Shown: positions 17,232 through 25,404, numbered from the stretch's first letter. The stretch is 64,000 nucleotides of DNA from Micromonospora pisi (GCF_003633685.1 NZ_RBKT01000001.1:7688001-7752000); one strand, 5' to 3'. Numbers and translations are program-made. The notes: a model not told the origin generated them from the sequence alone.

Positions 17232-17249
17232 TAGATGTAGGCTGGCTCC

Positions 17250-17699
17250 GTGAAGAAGGTGACGCTTGATCAGGAGTACCCGGTCTGTTCCATCGCCCGG
17301 AGCCTGGAGATTCTTGGCGAACGCTGGACCTTTCTCATTGTCCGCGAAGCTATGTCCGGAAAGACCCGGTTCGGAGAGTTCACCGACGCGCTGGAGATAT
17401 CCACCGACCTGCTCAGCAACCGCCTGGCCACCCTGGTCGAGGCCGGCATCATGGAAAAGCGCCCATACCAGCAGCCGGGACACCGCCTTCGGTACGAGTA
17501 CCACCTCACGCCCGCCGGCGAGGAACTGCGGATCGTCCTCGGTGCGCTTCAGCAGTGGGGCGATCGCCACTGCGCACCGGCCGCCGGACCCAGTGCGCAG
17601 CGTCGCAGCCGCAGCACCGGCGGGCAGCTCGAAGTGGCGTTTGTCGGCGGCGACGGCAAAGCGGTCGCCCTCGACGACGTGACATTCGTCGCCACCTAG
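17250..17699 (+). CDS. HxlR-family winged-helix regulator
   Basis: A 149-residue MarR-like regulator of the HxlR family. Diagnostic blocks are CSIARSLEILGERWTFLIVRE, FGEFTDALEISTDLLSNRL and the wing KRPYQQPGHRLRYEYHLT. An additional 40-residue tail follows the winged helix. A Cys at about residue 12 is in the position of redox- or aldehyde-sensing Cys in some members. Start GTG 17250 is leaderless (TAGGCT six bases upstream). It likely represses itself and the divergent enoyl-CoA hydratase through the palindromes in between. Confidence 0.88.
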   Translation: MKKVTLDQEYPVCSIARSLEILGERWTFLIVREAMSGKTRFGEFTDALEISTDLLSNRLATLVEAGIMEKRPYQQPGHRLRYEYHLTPAGEELRIVLGALQQWGDRHCAPAAGPSAQRRSRSTGGQLEVAFVGGDGKAVALDDVTFVAT

Positions 17700-17768
17700 C
17701 CGCTATGGGCGGATTCAGTCGGCAACGTCGTCCCGATCATCCTGCGGAAGTCCTGCCATGAGTGCTGT

Positions 17769-18023
17769 TCAGCGTTCTTGACGGGGTCGGTGGCGGGTTG
17801 GTGCGGGTCGGAGGCCGGCGACCTGGACGTACAGTTCGCGTTTTTCGGTTGCTCGTCCTCGTTGGTCGAGGACGTAGCCGGTGAGCCAGATCCAGCCGTC
17901 GCAGGTGGGTTCGCGGGCGCGGGTGATCAGTCGGACGATCAGTGCGCGGTCCCCGGCGAACTGGACGCTGGCCCGCTCGTCGATCACGAGGACGTCGCCG
18001 GGTCGGGGCAGGGGGCCGAACAT
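17769..18023 (-). CDS. Small conserved-type protein of the XRE cassette
   Basis: An 84-residue basic protein beginning MFGPLPRPGDVLVIDERASVQ. It has a beta-rich core (ALIVRLITRAREPTCDGWIW, LTGYVLDQRGRATEKRELYV) and a Pro/Arg-rich tail. No known domain. Its ATG overlaps the stop of the preceding gene by one base (TGATG), so it is the last gene of the four-gene minus-strand operon opposite the XRE regulator. Confidence 0.6.
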   Translation of the reverse strand: MFGPLPRPGDVLVIDERASVQFAGDRALIVRLITRAREPTCDGWIWLTGYVLDQRGRATEKRELYVQVAGLRPAPTRHRPRQER

Positions 18024-18412
18024 CAGGGGAGCGGGATGGGGAAGCCGGGTGGTTCGGGTGAGATGCGGACCCAGCAGTCGGTGTGTTCGCCGCAGGTGGG
18101 GCAGCGTCCGCCGGGGTCGGGGGAGTGGGCCTTGGCCAGCTCATAGGAGCTGACGAGAACGTCAACCGAGGTGTACGGGGACGCCTGCTCGTCGCTGCGG
18201 ATCCAGCCGACGAAGCGGTTGTGCAGCCAGCCGCTCGGCACGTGCCGCAGGTCCTCGGCGGCGACAACGAAGAACTGCGCCAGGTAGAGCCCGAGCGACA
18301 CCCGACTGCCGTCGAACTCGGCCCGCAGCTCACGCCGCCGCGTCACACATGGCCAGTCGCCGCCGCATCCCGAGCACACCCAGGTACGCGCCATCGGGTT
18401 ATGCGTACTCAC
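18023..18412 (-). CDS. Small zinc-ribbon-like protein of the XRE cassette
   Basis: A 129-residue protein with two cysteine clusters: WVCSGCGGDWPC near the N terminus and RCPTCGEHTDCW near the C terminus, compatible with one or two zinc sites. Between them is a helical segment (GLYLAQFFVVAAEDLRHV). I prefer the GTG at 18412 because AGGAGG lies about eight bases upstream; the ATG at 18430 would place that RBS inside the gene. Function unknown; it is part of the four-gene operon. Confidence 0.65.
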   Translation of the reverse strand: MSTHNPMARTWVCSGCGGDWPCVTRRRELRAEFDGSRVSLGLYLAQFFVVAAEDLRHVPSGWLHNRFVGWIRSDEQASPYTSVDVLVSSYELAKAHSPDPGGRCPTCGEHTDCWVRISPEPPGFPIPLP

Positions 18413-18460
18413 CCCTGCTCCTCCTGACATATGAGGGGTTGACGTACTTGTTTGTGCTGT

Positions 18461-18736
18461 TCACGGCTTCGGGACCTGACGTGTGATCGCGGCCAGCCGG
18501 ACGAGGAGTTCGAGGCACGGGACCCGACAGTCGGACGACTCCCACTCGCATTCGGGAGCGTGTCCGGTCACCCACACCTCGTCCGAGCGAACGTGTACGC
18601 GATCGAGGTGGACCCGGGACACGACCACGTTGACGACCGCGCCGGGCAGGAAGCCACGGCAGTGCGACCACTCGCCCGGCATCAGCCGAAGGACCGTGCC
18701 GACGGGTACGTGTGGCAGCCCGGTCGGGGTCGTCAC
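18461..18736 (-). CDS. Small protein of the XRE cassette
   Basis: A 91-residue protein, MTTPTGLPHVPVGTVLRLMP at the start, with a beta-rich centre (GAVVNVVVSRVHLDRVHVRS) and a Cys pair near the C terminus (ECEWESSDCRVPCLEL). The ATG overlaps the upstream stop by four bases (ATGA), implying translational coupling. The family is not recognised; such proteins commonly accompany XRE regulators in actinomycetes. Confidence 0.62.
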   Translation of the reverse strand: MTTPTGLPHVPVGTVLRLMPGEWSHCRGFLPGAVVNVVVSRVHLDRVHVRSDEVWVTGHAPECEWESSDCRVPCLELLVRLAAITRQVPKP

Positions 18737-18969
18737 GATCGACGCCTGGCGCCGTAGCAGAACCAGCAGCCACGGTTACCGCGCCACCGCGACAACCTCG
18801 GGTCCTTTGAGGACGGCGAGTCAGCCGGGCGGTCTTCCGACGAGTCGCTTTGGGCTGCTACCGGCTCGACTTCCCGGTGATAGCCGGCCCGCTCCGGATA
18901 CTGCGTCGCGGGGCCGATCCCGTCGTCGTCCGGCTCGTACGGCCCACTGAACCACCGCCACCTGGCCAT
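18733..18969 (-). CDS. Small protein, first gene of the divergent cassette
   Basis: A 78-residue polar protein starting MARWRWFSGPYEPDDDGIG, rich in Asp, Glu and Ser in the middle, ending with RGCWFCYGARRRS. No domain recognised. It is the first of four tightly packed minus-strand genes. A TTGAT/ATCAA inverted repeat (18986-19000) lies about 20 bases upstream and could be an operator. Confidence 0.55.
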   Translation of the reverse strand: MARWRWFSGPYEPDDDGIGPATQYPERAGYHREVEPVAAQSDSSEDRPADSPSSKDPRLSRWRGNRGCWFCYGARRRS

Positions 18970-19209
18970 CGGCCCCAGTCCAATCTTGATTGGTGATCAA
19001 CTAAGACGTCGTGACTGAGACCGAGGTCCCATGCCAGCCGCCATGCCCGGTCTGCCTGTCGTCGTCATGTCGCAAAGTGAGCCCGGCCTTATCCCGGAGC
19101 TCGACATGCCTCAAGAGGGGAGGTGCACACACAGCGTCACCGGTAGCCTGCATAGAAAGAACCAGTGAGCAGTAAGCCCACGCCGCAGCCCACAACTCGG
19201 AAGTGAATC

Positions 19210-20436
19210 TTGAGCGGATTCGGCAACGTCCTGAGGCGGTTTCGTAATCAGCGCGGCCTCTCACTTCGGGGCCTGTCTATGCTGGTCAACTACGACTTCG
19301 GGTATCTGGGCCAGCTTGAGCGGGGCGAGCGTTCGCCCACGGCCAAGGTCGCCAGCGCATGCGACAAGGCGCTTGACGCCAACGGCGCAGTGGTGGACGC
19401 GTACGAGCGAGCGGCGTTAGATGACGGCATGCAACGCCGTACGGTGCTTCGGGCACTCAGCGCCCTCGCGGTGGGGGGTGGCCCGCCGCTCGTCGGCCTG
19501 GAGGCGCTTCGTCAAGGGCTCGGTCACGCTGTTGACGGCGAGGACCACGACGAGTGGCAGCAAATCGCACTCGACTACGGCCGCGCCTACTACCTGACAC
19601 CGCCCGACGTGCTGATGGAGCAGGTCACCGCAGATCTTGCTGTGCTGCAAGCAGTAATGGTCGAGGCCAACAGCAGGCAGAAGACCAGCCTGTCGCGAGC
19701 TACTGCCCAGCTCTCGGTGATTATCGCGATGACCTTGACCGCGACAGGCCGGCTGCACATGGCCCACCGCTGGTGGACGACCGCCCGCCGCGCTGCTGAT
19801 GAGTCACGCTGCCTGGACACACAGGTGCTGACGCGGGCGTGGGACGTGACTAATGGCTGCTACGACGGGCGTCCACTGGCCGAGGTGATCGCCCGTTCTG
19901 ACGAGGCCATCGCTCTCGCTGGTGACCGAGCAACCGCCGGGTCGGCTGGGTTGTACGCCGGCCGTGCACAGGCACTCGCACTCGCCGGGCGCGACGACGA
20001 AGCACTCACGGCAGTGCGACAGGTCGCCGAGATCACGGCGAGACTTCCATCCGAGATCACCAACGACGCTGCATCGTTCTGGGCATGGCCCGAGCACCGC
20101 CTCCGCCACACGGAGTCGTACGTCGCTACCCACGTCGGGCACCTCGCCGACGCCGACGCCGCCCAGGACAGAGCGCTAGTCCTATACCCGGAATGCCAAG
20201 CCCGGCTCAGGACACAAGTCTCCCTGCACAGGGCATCGTGCCTGATCCAGAAGGGGCACATCGGAGAAGGGCTTCGTTTCGCCGCTGACCTACTGGATGA
20301 CCTACCGGTGGAGCAGCACAACAAGCTGCTGTACGAGGTAGCCCGGCAGGTGATGGCGGTGGTACCGGCGTCGGAGCGTCGGCGTACCGAACTCGGCGAC
20401 CTGGCGGCCCGCCTGCCGATCACCTCGACTGCCTGA
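19210..20436 (+). CDS. XRE-family regulator with C-terminal TPR-like region
   Basis: A 408-residue protein. Residues 5-60 are a Cro/CI-type HTH (NVLRRFRNQRGLSLRGLSML, FGYLGQLERGERSPT). The rest is helical, with repeat-like pairs (RAADESRCLDTQVLTRAWDV, GLYAGRAQALALAGRDDEAL) typical of TPR modules in actinobacterial XRE regulators. The start is TTG 19210, with a weak GGAAG upstream. It faces four small divergent genes and is followed 12 bases later by a GNAT gene. The arrangement is a common actinomycete regulatory cassette of unknown signal. Confidence 0.82.
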   Translation: MSGFGNVLRRFRNQRGLSLRGLSMLVNYDFGYLGQLERGERSPTAKVASACDKALDANGAVVDAYERAALDDGMQRRTVLRALSALAVGGGPPLVGLEALRQGLGHAVDGEDHDEWQQIALDYGRAYYLTPPDVLMEQVTADLAVLQAVMVEANSRQKTSLSRATAQLSVIIAMTLTATGRLHMAHRWWTTARRAADESRCLDTQVLTRAWDVTNGCYDGRPLAEVIARSDEAIALAGDRATAGSAGLYAGRAQALALAGRDDEALTAVRQVAEITARLPSEITNDAASFWAWPEHRLRHTESYVATHVGHLADADAAQDRALVLYPECQARLRTQVSLHRASCLIQKGHIGEGLRFAADLLDDLPVEQHNKLLYEVARQVMAVVPASERRRTELGDLAARLPITSTA

Positions 20437-20448
20437 GAGGTATCGCTC

Positions 20449-20994
20449 GTGTCCATCTCGTACAGGCACTACACCGGCCCATCGTCGGCGCCGTGGGTCG
20501 ATCGGCTGGTCGACCTATATGCCGTCGTGTACGCCGAGCCCCCGTATGAGGAAGGGCCCGAGGAGGTAGAGGGCTTCCGGGCCAAGCTCCCAGAGGACAT
20601 GTCTCGCCCTGGTTTCGAATTGGTGATCGCAACTGACGATGAGTTTCTGATCGGAGCTGCATATGGATGGACGATGCCAGCGGGCACATGGTGGTCCAAG
20701 GCGGACCGTGAGCCACCGCCTGATCTGAAGGCCGCTGAGAAACTAGCGATTATGGAGTGGATCGTTTACCCAGGGCGGCGGGGCCAGGGGATTGGAGCGC
20801 AGCTAATTCGTCGCCTGATCAGTGGGCGATCAGAGTCGTGGGCGACTCTGGCATCTGATCCCCGTTCGATCGCCAGAGTGATTTACGGGCGCGCGGGCTG
20901 GGGCGATGTCGGTAAGTCCGTGTTGCCATGGGGTCCGACCATGGACCTACTGGCCCTGTCGCTAGCCTCGATCAACGGCGCACCCCGGCGTTGA
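20449..20994 (+). CDS. GNAT-family N-acetyltransferase
   Basis: A 181-residue acetyltransferase. The acetyl-CoA-binding motif A is EWIVYPGRRGQGIGAQLIRRLI (the RRGQGIG P-loop). Preceding strands (FELVIATDDEFLIGAAYGWT) and the following SWATLASDPRSIARVIYGRAGW complete the GNAT fold. The acceptor is unknown. Start GTG 20449 has GAGAGG eight bases upstream and lies 12 bases after the XRE stop, so it is in the same transcript. Confidence 0.82.
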   Translation: MSISYRHYTGPSSAPWVDRLVDLYAVVYAEPPYEEGPEEVEGFRAKLPEDMSRPGFELVIATDDEFLIGAAYGWTMPAGTWWSKADREPPPDLKAAEKLAIMEWIVYPGRRGQGIGAQLIRRLISGRSESWATLASDPRSIARVIYGRAGWGDVGKSVLPWGPTMDLLALSLASINGAPRR

Positions 20995-21116
20995 TCGATG
21001 AACCGTACGTTAGCAGCTGCGTTGTCATCGCCACCGAGACGATCTACATCGCCGTACCGGTTGGAAACTGCCTTTTGTCGGGACGCGGCGGGACGACCTG
21101 GAGAAAGGGATGGGTG

Positions 21117-21482
21117 ATGAGAACGGAAACCATGCTCGGCCTGCTCGCAGTTGAGGAACGTCTCGTCCTCGATTCGGGCTACCGCATTGATGCGGCGTCG
21201 CGCAGTATGTACCAGCCGGTCAGTACGCCACTGCGCAACGATGGGATCTTCCGGCACTGGATGCTCCGGGGCGAGACGTACCGCCTGGAGCACGACGGCA
21301 CCGGCTGGCGAGTCCACAACGACCTGTTCGGCCACCACGAGTACCGCCTGGTCGACGCCCAGGATGCCCAGTACGTCGCTCAGCTCCCACTGGGCGCTGG
21401 CGAACTGCACTTGGAGGCGGGAACGCGGTACGAGATCCGTACCATCGAGCCGATGGGGCCTTGGGCTCTCTACTCACTCTGA
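21117..21482 (+). CDS. Hypothetical protein
   Basis: A 121-residue soluble protein: MRTETMLGLLAVEERLVLDS, then beta-rich sequence (DGIFRHWMLRGETYRLEHD, YRLVDAQDAQYVAQLPLG) ending ALYSL. Unrecognised. AAGGGATGG upstream gives a plausible RBS for ATG 21117; the frame stays open further upstream but overlaps the GNAT gene. It probably belongs to the same plus-strand group. Confidence 0.5.
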   Translation: MRTETMLGLLAVEERLVLDSGYRIDAASRSMYQPVSTPLRNDGIFRHWMLRGETYRLEHDGTGWRVHNDLFGHHEYRLVDAQDAQYVAQLPLGAGELHLEAGTRYEIRTIEPMGPWALYSL

Positions 21483-21557
21483 CTCGGTGGGCCATGATCT
21501 CCCAAAGGAGATGCAACGCCTGGTCTTGTGCCTGGCCTCGACCGCGTCACCGCCCTG

Positions 21558-22031
21558 TCATTGGTTGGTGCGCTTGAGTGGCAACCAGCTTGTGAGCATC
21601 GGGACCAGGGCGGTCGCCAGCGGCTCGCCGAAGACGCAGAGTGTCTGCTCCCATGGGTGGCCAAAGGTGCCCATGGTCATCTCCTCGGTGAGAAAGATGT
21701 GGTAGTCACCGTTTGGAAAAACCTCGGTCTGCCACTGCGGATCCGGCTGGCAGGCGAGCCGGTCCGGCCAGAACCGGTGCGTCTGGTGCTGCCAGTCGAG
21801 CACAACGATGCTGGTACCTGGTTCGAGTACGCGCACCAATGCGAGCAGCGTGAGGCTGTTGATGGCGCGGACTCCGGCGGCGAACTCCGGGTGGCTGGGC
21901 GCGGCGAAGATCGGGCCGAGGTCGACCGTGACCGACGGCGCGGGCTCGGCGATCGCCGGCCCGGAGGACATGCTGGGCCGGAAGTCGAACCGCTGGCAGA
22001 ACGGCATCCAGTACTCGTCGTCCGCGTCCAT
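21558..22031 (-). CDS. DUF2716-like protein
   Basis: About 157 residues with the DUF2716 pattern: WMPFCQRFDFRPS, PSVTVDLGPIF, a VLDWQHQTHRFWPDR block, FPNGDYHIFLTEEMTMGTFG and HPWEQTLCVFG. Function unknown. The ATG at 22031 has no clear RBS, and a family-type Trp (AWNPIS) lies just before it in frame. The true N terminus is therefore probably a little upstream, where an upstream gene runs in another frame. A small indel near 22040-22080 would explain both. Confidence 0.65.
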   Translation of the reverse strand: MDADDEYWMPFCQRFDFRPSMSSGPAIAEPAPSVTVDLGPIFAAPSHPEFAAGVRAINSLTLLALVRVLEPGTSIVVLDWQHQTHRFWPDRLACQPDPQWQTEVFPNGDYHIFLTEEMTMGTFGHPWEQTLCVFGEPLATALVPMLTSWLPLKRTNQ

Positions 22032-22464
22032 GGAAATCGGGTTCCAAGCCGGCTGTGACTGGGGGCACGAACTCGGTGATGCGGTCGTGGGATCCGTAGA
22101 CGATGCTGGCGATCTTTTCCTGGACGGCGCGCAGGACGGTGATGGTGTCCCGGTCCGAGAAGCCGGTGTCGCTTGCCCAGTCGCGTGACCATCCCAGGGT
22201 CTCGCTCGAAAACGCCAACTCTGTCGCGAGCAACACGCGCCGGCAGTCACGACGTGACACGCGGCTGCCCTTATCAAGCAGGCCGGCCAGCCGAGCCACG
22301 TCCGACCGAAGTGCCGAGTGGTCGACATATTCGAGTAGTCGGACGACATCGTCCTTGCCGCTCGGTCGTTCCCACTCCATGACGCCGAATCGAAGCAGCT
22401 CCCGCTCAACCGAGGTCAGCCCGGTGAGGTCAACCTGCGCGTCCATGTCCATACGGCCGATCAT
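21706..22464 (-). CDS. Hypothetical protein, probably frameshifted at its 3' end
   Basis: The first about 140 residues look like a real helical protein (SVERELLRFGVMEWERPSG, SALRSDVARLAGLLDKGSR, DRDTITVLRAVQEKIASIVY). From about 22040 on, the frame is an Arg/Ala-rich shadow of the DUF2716 gene, so the natural stop has probably been lost by an indel. The start at ATG 22464 lies inside the end of the preceding gene. Alternatively the two parts were one longer protein. Family not recognised. Confidence 0.45.
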   Translation of the reverse strand: MIGRMDMDAQVDLTGLTSVERELLRFGVMEWERPSGKDDVVRLLEYVDHSALRSDVARLAGLLDKGSRVSRRDCRRVLLATELAFSSETLGWSRDWASDTGFSDRDTITVLRAVQEKIASIVYGSHDRITEFVPPVTAGLEPDFHGRGRRVLDAVLPAVRLPAQHVLRAGDRRARAVGHGRPRPDLRRAQPPGVRRRSPRHQQPHAARIGARTRTRYQHRCARLAAPDAPVLAGPARLPAGSAVADRGFSKR

Positions 22465-22906
22465 CCAGCATCATGTGCGCCACCCCTCCGGGGCCTGCCG
22501 GCGCCCCCAGAGGGCAGCGAGGGACCCGACCGGGTCTCCAGTGTTCTGAACGCTTCCCCGTTTGGCATGCCGTCCCGTCCGCATTGGGCCGCCCGTGTGT
22601 GCGTCGGCCTCGTCGCCAGAGTTCTTCGAACTCCTCCGCTGTGACTGGTTCGAGGGATGGCTCACCACTGCACGGGGCCTCAGGGAAGGGCGCATCCGGA
22701 ACGGCGCCGTACCGGCGTTCGTAGGTGATGACCGCAGCGGCGCCACCGGTGTCTCTGGCACGGAGCACCTCCTCAAGCGACGCCGCAGCGGCGATGACCT
22801 GGTCCCTGTCCTGCACTTCCACGTGGCGCCTCGACCACCGCTCGCCGTCGAGTTCGTCGTAGCACCACAGGTCTTCGTCGGGGCAGTACCAGCGGACGTA
22901 GGTCAT
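22430..22906 (-). CDS. Hypothetical actinobacterial protein
   Basis: A 158-residue protein, MTYVRWYCPDEDLWCYDELD at the start, then ERWSRRHVEVQDRDQVIAAA and AAVITYERRYGAVPDAPFPE. The N-terminal 110 residues look conserved-type; the tail (RPGRVPRCPLGAPAGPGG) is low-complexity. No known function. ATG 22906 follows a GTG; either could start. Its 3' end overlaps the next gene by 35 bases. Confidence 0.6.
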   Translation of the reverse strand: MTYVRWYCPDEDLWCYDELDGERWSRRHVEVQDRDQVIAAAASLEEVLRARDTGGAAAVITYERRYGAVPDAPFPEAPCSGEPSLEPVTAEEFEELWRRGRRTHGRPNADGTACQTGKRSEHWRPGRVPRCPLGAPAGPGGVAHMMLDDRPYGHGRAG

Positions 22907-23335
22907 CACTCCGCCAGTATCGGCTTTGGCGTCGTACGGGTAGTGGGTGCACAGTCATATCGATACCGTCGGTCTCGTACTCGTCGATGGGCCGACCATG
23001 CCGTTGCCGGGGCTGGTGGACCCGGCCGGTCGCATGGAGTAGGTCGATGACTCACCCGGTGAGGCCCAGGGCGCCCGCACTCAGCACAACCGTACTTTCC
23101 GGGTAGCGCGGCCGGTGACGTCGTTGGGCATCTTGCCATGCCGCAATCGCGGTCAATTTCCCGATCTGCTGGGCGGCGGCGGTTGTCGTCCGAGCTGGGG
23201 TTTTTGTCGAGACACCGGCAATGGGGGATGGTCGTGGCCGCTTCGCGGATGTGAGCTGAGTCGCGCTGAAAAAGGTCGCGGAACGGTAGGCGGATCCGTA
23301 CGCTGACGCGGCTAATCACATCGGAGGAAAACTGT
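22907..23335. other. Intergenic region with a gene remnant
   Basis: About 430 bases. It contains the 39-base paralogue remnant at 23047-23085 (listed separately) and, at its right end, the promoter and GGAGGAAA RBS of the DUF4328-like gene. The remaining open frames are Arg/Pro-rich and not gene-like. Confidence 0.4.
23047..23085 (-). pseudogene. C-terminal remnant of a paralogue of the 9086-9814 gene
   Basis: Read on the minus strand this encodes VVLSAGALGLTG followed by a stop. The intact gene at 9086-9814 ends NVLSTGALGLTG. About 35 of 38 bases match. Nothing upstream continues the similarity, so only the 3' tip survives. Confidence 0.5.
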
Positions 23336-24139
23336 ATGAGCTGTCAGACCTGCCATGCCGAAATGACGCCGGCAACCGTGGAGTGCGCAGTCTGCGGCAC
23401 CCCGACGGGTGCCCCGGCTGTTGTTCCCGGGGCACGTACGTACCGTCTGGGTGGTGTCGGGCGGGCGGCATCGATTTTGATCGGTCTCGCGGTGGTGGCC
23501 GACCTGCTGATCGCTGTCTGGACGATCGTGGGTGGTCAGTTGGTTCAGCGTGCGATGCGGGACCTCGACCCGGACGCCATCAACGTTGCTGCTCTTGTCT
23601 CGGCTCTGGTCGACCTGGTGTCTGTCGTTCCGTTCATCGCTGCCGCTGTGCTGGTCATCGTCTGGTGCTACCGCGCGCGGGTCAATCTGGACGCGTTCCC
23701 GGGTGCCACGCCGACGCTGCGTAGGGGCTGGGCGGTCGCCGGCTGGCTGGTGCCGTTTGTGAACCTTGTCGTTCCGGCGCGTGTGATGGCGAACATCGCC
23801 CGGGACAGCCTGTGGCGGTCGGATACGCCAACCCTGGTACGGATCTGGTTCGGTAGCTGGCTGGTCTACCTGTTCGCCGACCAGGGGCTCACGCGCTCCG
23901 GGAACCGGGACTTCGACGCACTGCCGAGCACCCTCTACGGTCCCGGCGACTACCAGATGTACGTCGACTACTACTCCTCCGCGCTGGTGCCGAGCCTGCT
24001 GGTGGCGGCGCTCAGCGCGGTGGCCGGCGTGTCCATGGTCCTGCTGATCAACCGGGTGTCGACCGCGCAGGACACCCGAACCGGGCGCGGTGTGCCGGCC
24101 GCACCGGTGATGCCCGGCATGCCAGTCGCGGGCGCCTGA
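23336..24139 (+). CDS. DUF4328-type membrane protein with N-terminal zinc ribbon
   Basis: A 267-residue membrane protein. The N terminus has two CxxC pairs (SCQTCHAEM and ECAVCGTP), a small zinc ribbon. About five hydrophobic segments follow (ASILIGLAVVADLLIAVWTI, VSVVPFIAAAVLVIVWCYRA). The WCYRAR-NLDAF-P-RRGWAVAGWLVPFVNLVVPARVM pattern is typical of DUF4328. Function unknown. ATG 23336 has GGAGGAAA upstream. Confidence 0.82.
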   Translation: MSCQTCHAEMTPATVECAVCGTPTGAPAVVPGARTYRLGGVGRAASILIGLAVVADLLIAVWTIVGGQLVQRAMRDLDPDAINVAALVSALVDLVSVVPFIAAAVLVIVWCYRARVNLDAFPGATPTLRRGWAVAGWLVPFVNLVVPARVMANIARDSLWRSDTPTLVRIWFGSWLVYLFADQGLTRSGNRDFDALPSTLYGPGDYQMYVDYYSSALVPSLLVAALSAVAGVSMVLLINRVSTAQDTRTGRGVPAAPVMPGMPVAGA

Positions 24140-24300
24140 GCGACTGCGTGGCCTTTCCCTGGAGGGCGTCACCGAGAAGCGGGTCCTCGCTGGCGGCCGT
24201 CCGTTCCTTCGGCAGGAGGCACTCGGCACGCCGCTCGACCTGCCTGCGGTCACTGCTCTCTGCACTCATCGCACACCCATAGCCCCGACCGGCGGCAACC

Positions 24301-24330
24301 GCGACACCCCGGCAGCCGCCGGGGTGTCGC
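24301..24330. terminator. Bidirectional intrinsic terminator
   Basis: Perfect 13-bp stem GCGACACCCCGGC / GCCGGGGTGTCGC with an AGCC loop, between the convergent DUF4328-like and secreted-protein genes. Confidence 0.75.
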
Positions 24331-24339
24331 GTCGTCGGG

Positions 24340-24933
24340 TCAGCCGGCCTGCGGTGGGAACCACTCGACGACGTGGAAATTGCCAGTCTCCAGCGTCTCG
24401 TACGGCGCTCCGCTCAGGCAGAGGGGGACCGACTCGGTGCTGCCGGCGTCGAGGGCCCAGCTGTACCCGACCCGGTCGCGACGTCCGTTGTCGTACACCG
24501 TGAACCCCTTCCGGACGCCGAGAAACTCGGGAAAGCTGCTCTCCGTGACCACACCGGTGGCCACCGCCACCGGTCCCGCGACGATCAGGCAGTCGATCCG
24601 CCCGGAGAACCATCCACCCTCGCCACCCTCGTAGTGGCTGACCCGGAAAGTGCCACGGGCGGCGGTGGCGAAGCCGTGCGCGTCGAAGGCGAAGCGGACG
24701 TCCTGCCCGTCCGCCCGGTACGTCTTGGCCGCACCCACCAGGCTCGGCTCGGTCGGTTCCGGTCCGGGCCTGAGGCCGCCGTCCGGGCGCGGATCCCCTT
24801 CCTGCTGCCCGACAGCCGTCGGTGCCGGGGTCGGGGTCGCCGCCGAGGCCGGCACCGATCCCCAGAGCGTGGCCGACAGCGTGAGCGCCGACGCGCCGGC
24901 CAGGACGCTCCGCCACCGCGGTGTTCGAGTCAT
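24340..24933 (-). CDS. Secreted protein of unknown function
   Basis: A 197-residue exported protein. Signal peptide: MTRTPRWRSVLAGASALTLS ending SVPASAA. A Pro-rich linker follows, then a beta-rich domain (DVRFAFDAHGFATAARGTFR, GRIDCLIVAGPVAVATGVVT, DNGRRDRVGYSWALDAG), possibly with a Cys-Cys bond (DCL and LCL). No enzyme motif. ATG 24933 is preceded by AGGAGGAG. The extra upstream in-frame residues lack an RBS. Confidence 0.75.
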   Translation of the reverse strand: MTRTPRWRSVLAGASALTLSATLWGSVPASAATPTPAPTAVGQQEGDPRPDGGLRPGPEPTEPSLVGAAKTYRADGQDVRFAFDAHGFATAARGTFRVSHYEGGEGGWFSGRIDCLIVAGPVAVATGVVTESSFPEFLGVRKGFTVYDNGRRDRVGYSWALDAGSTESVPLCLSGAPYETLETGNFHVVEWFPPQAG

Positions 24934-25246
24934 GATGGTCTCCTCCTGTGGATTCGGTTCCCGGGCGCTGGCACGCCCGAATCCACGGTCGTGCAACCGC
25001 CCGCCGGACGACTCCCTCCAGCGGGGGAACCGCCTCCCCCGTGGGAGGAAGGCGGTGAAGACGGCGCAGGCCCGGTTCGCGGTGACCGGGCGGGCTGGTC
25101 GGTCCGACTAGTACTGCAACCCGATCTCGTTGCCCGATGGGTTCTGGCTTGTTTGTCCTTTGTGTTGACGGTTGAGTGGTTGAGTCGTGGCGGACGGGTC
25201 TGGAGGATCTGTTCGCGTGTTTAGCGGGCAGGTTCTCGCGGGTGGT

Positions 25247-25385
25247 GACGAGTTGCGGGCGGGTGCGGCCCGGCAGGGGTTTGCGCTGCCGGCGTCGGTC
25301 GAGTGGTGGCGGGCGGCCCGGCCGGAGCTGCCCGAACATCCCACCGCGGCCCAGCTCGAGGCGTGGATCGAGCTGGCCGAATCAG
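25247..25385 (+). pseudogene. Fragment of a MerR-type regulator
   Basis: In frame, about 45 residues read GDELRAGAARQGFALPASVE, then WWRAARPELPEHPTAAQLEA and WIELAE, a block typical of the middle of actinobacterial MerR regulators. The N-terminal HTH and the C-terminal effector part are missing. The match ends abruptly at about 25385, just before the TetR gene's 3' end, which suggests a recombination junction. The adjacent segment 25109-25190, ending in a minus frame NEIGLQY, may be further gene debris. Confidence 0.5.
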
Positions 25386-25404
25386 AGCCGGCTACAGGTA
25401 TCAA

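Noticed and set aside
25109-25190. Possible transposase 3' end (minus frame ending NEIGLQY)
   Set aside because: The ending is reminiscent of some insertion-sequence transposases, but no catalytic motif, terminal repeats or target duplication are visible.
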